Of a stretch of 64,000 nucleotides of DNA, positions 62,992-64,000 are shown piece after piece. The position numbers were made by a program, and so were the translations under genes. Each line of letters begins with the position of its first letter. Position 1 is the stretch's first letter. Source of the DNA: Aeromonas allosaccharophila (lineage in GTDB: Bacteria; Pseudomonadota; Gammaproteobacteria; Enterobacterales; Aeromonadaceae); assembly GCF_000819685.1 (NCBI RefSeq), contig NZ_CDBR01000005.1, positions 62,001 through 126,000 of the forward strand, given 5' to 3'. Below the pieces are notes generated by a model. That model was not told the origin of the DNA, did not search any database, and saw only the letters and a program-made list of their open reading frames with translations.

Positions 62992-63825
62992 ATGAGTGAC
63001 ATCCCAACCCTGTATATAGTCCCCACTCCGATCGGTAATTTGGCGGACATCACCCAGCGTGCATTGGATATTTTACGCAGTGTCGATCTGGTGGCCGCCG
63101 AAGATACCCGTCATACCGGTATCCTGCTCAGCCACTACCAAATCTCGGTGCCGACCTTCGCCCTGCACGATCACAACGAGCAGCAGAAGGCCGATGTGCT
63201 GATCGGCCGGATCAAAGAGGGCAAGAGTGTTGCGCTGGTCTCCGATGCCGGCACCCCGCTCATCAGCGACCCCGGTTATCACTTGGTCACCCGCTGTCGT
63301 GAAGCCGGGGTCAAGGTGGTGCCTCTGCCTGGCCCCTGTGCCGCCATCACCGCCTTGAGCGCAGCCGGTCTGCCTACCGATCGCTTTGCGTTTGAAGGCT
63401 TTCTGCCCGCCAAGAGCAAGGGGCGCGACGATCGTCTGCAAGCGGTTATCGAAGACACCCGTTCGCTGGTGTTCTACGAATCGCCACGCCGGGTGAAGGA
63501 TACAGTGGAAGCGATTGCTCGCATTCTCGGCGAGCGTCAGGTGGTGGTGTGCCGCGAGTTGACCAAGACCTTTGAGTCGATCCACGGTCTGCCTGCCTCT
63601 GAAATGCTGACTTGGCTCGGTGAGGATGACAACCGCTGCCGAGGCGAGATCGTGCTGGTGGTGGCTGGCGCCTCCAAAGATGAAGAGGATCTGCCGGCCG
63701 AGGCGATCCGCACTTTGGGGCTGCTGGTAGCTGAACTGCCACTGAAGAAAGCGGCTGCCCTGACCGCCGAGATCCACGGCGTGAAGAAGAATGCCCTCTA
63801 CAAATATGGGCTCGAGCACTATTGA
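62992..63825 (+). CDS. rsmI: 16S rRNA 2'-O-ribose C1402 methyltransferase
   Basis: A 277-residue SAM-dependent methyltransferase that methylates the 2'-hydroxyl of C1402 in the 16S P-site. The tetrapyrrole-methylase-type fold is marked by [57 protein letters not shown] and [17 protein letters not shown]. It is divergent from lpoA and upstream of rnpB, an order known from Vibrio and Aeromonas relatives. Confidence 0.96.
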   Translation: MSDIPTLYIVPTPIGNLADITQRALDILRSVDLVAAEDTRHTGILLSHYQISVPTFALHDHNEQQKADVLIGRIKEGKSVALVSDAGTPLISDPGYHLVTRCREAGVKVVPLPGPCAAITALSAAGLPTDRFAFEGFLPAKSKGRDDRLQAVIEDTRSLVFYESPRRVKDTVEAIARILGERQVVVCRELTKTFESIHGLPASEMLTWLGEDDNRCRGEIVLVVAGASKDEEDLPAEAIRTLGLLVAELPLKKAAALTAEIHGVKKNALYKYGLEHY

Positions 63826-63943
63826 GCCGATGAAATAGGCCTGCAGACTGTTTTCTGACCTGTGCAATCCCTCGAACCGGCAAGCATTCAGCCTGTCAAC
63901 GGGGGTCAAAGCGCGATAAATGGCTGTAAACGGGAATTGCCGG

Positions 63944-63973
63944 TTTACCCCGTGTGTATCGCAAGGCTATAAT
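63944..63973 (+). promoter_or_regulatory. rnpB: Promoter of rnpB
   Basis: -35 TTTACC (63944-63949), 18-base spacer, and perfect -10 TATAAT (63968-63973), placing the start 8-10 bases downstream at the first base of the RNase P RNA. Confidence 0.7.
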
Positions 63974-63982
63974 CCGCGCCTC

Positions 63983-64000
63983 GGAGTTGGCTGGGCAATC
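63983..64000 (+). ncRNA. rnpB: RNase P RNA, first bases only (runs off the right edge)
   Basis: The last 18 bases, GGAGTTGGCTGGGCAATC, resemble the P1-P2 start of type A RNase P RNA in gammaproteobacteria (E. coli GAAGCTGACCAGACAGTC). They follow a clear promoter, and rnpB is expected after rsmI. Only the 5' end is seen. Confidence 0.75.

Overview
The window is a high-GC gammaproteobacterial chromosome segment, very probably Aeromonas. This rests on sequence character and gene order: hemCDXY divergent from a UUG-started cyaA; lptM-lysA-dapF-DUF484-xerC-yigB; mlaFEDCB-ibaG-murA facing kdsDC-lptCAB-rpoN-hpf-ptsN-rapZ-ptsO; zapG/zapE-rplM-rpsI-petABC-sspAB; and dolP-diaA-yraN-lpoA divergent from rsmI and rnpB. 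The species cannot be fixed by reading alone.

Bases 1-7459 are the right part of a genomic island. It ends in a 3' fragment of a tRNA-Leu(CAA) gene (7401-7459) with no 5' half, the usual scar of integration at a tRNA. The integrase and the intact tRNA should lie left of the window. The island holds the end of a type I restriction-modification locus (hsdM, hsdS), an overlapping Abi_2/HEPN gene, three unrecognised genes (the first with a PD-(D/E)XK-like nuclease pattern), two tiny convergent genes with very strong ribosome binding sites (a 35-residue membrane peptide and a 42-residue basic protein), and a PemK/MazF-like domain protein with a coiled-coil tail. It is the least ordinary part of the window.

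From 7472 onward the DNA is core genome. 7.5-19.7 kb: iron uptake (TonB receptor plus PepSY protein), an acyltransferase, PBP7, transporters, a major porin and fructose-bisphosphatase II. 19.7-27.8 kb: haem synthesis (hemCDXY), adenylate cyclase, an esterase and frataxin. 27.6-32.5 kb: LptM, then lysine and diaminopimelate synthesis and XerC. 32.6-38.3 kb: a mechanosensitive channel with a cyclic-nucleotide domain, a lipoprotein, a class-I amidotransferase-like hydrolase, DarP and PmbA.

38.3-50 kb is an envelope-building block: MurA, the Mla phospholipid transporter, Kdo synthesis (KdsD, KdsC), the Lpt lipopolysaccharide bridge (LptC, LptA, LptB), then sigma-54 and the nitrogen PTS (PtsN, RapZ, NPr). 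50-64 kb covers periplasmic proteolysis (DegS, DegQ), division factors (ZapG, ZapE), ribosomal proteins L13 and S9, the cytochrome bc1 complex (PetABC), stringent starvation proteins, DolP, DiaA, YraN, LpoA, RsmI and the first bases of RNase P RNA. Many neighbouring genes overlap by ATGA or TGATG, and intrinsic terminators mark most transcription-unit ends.
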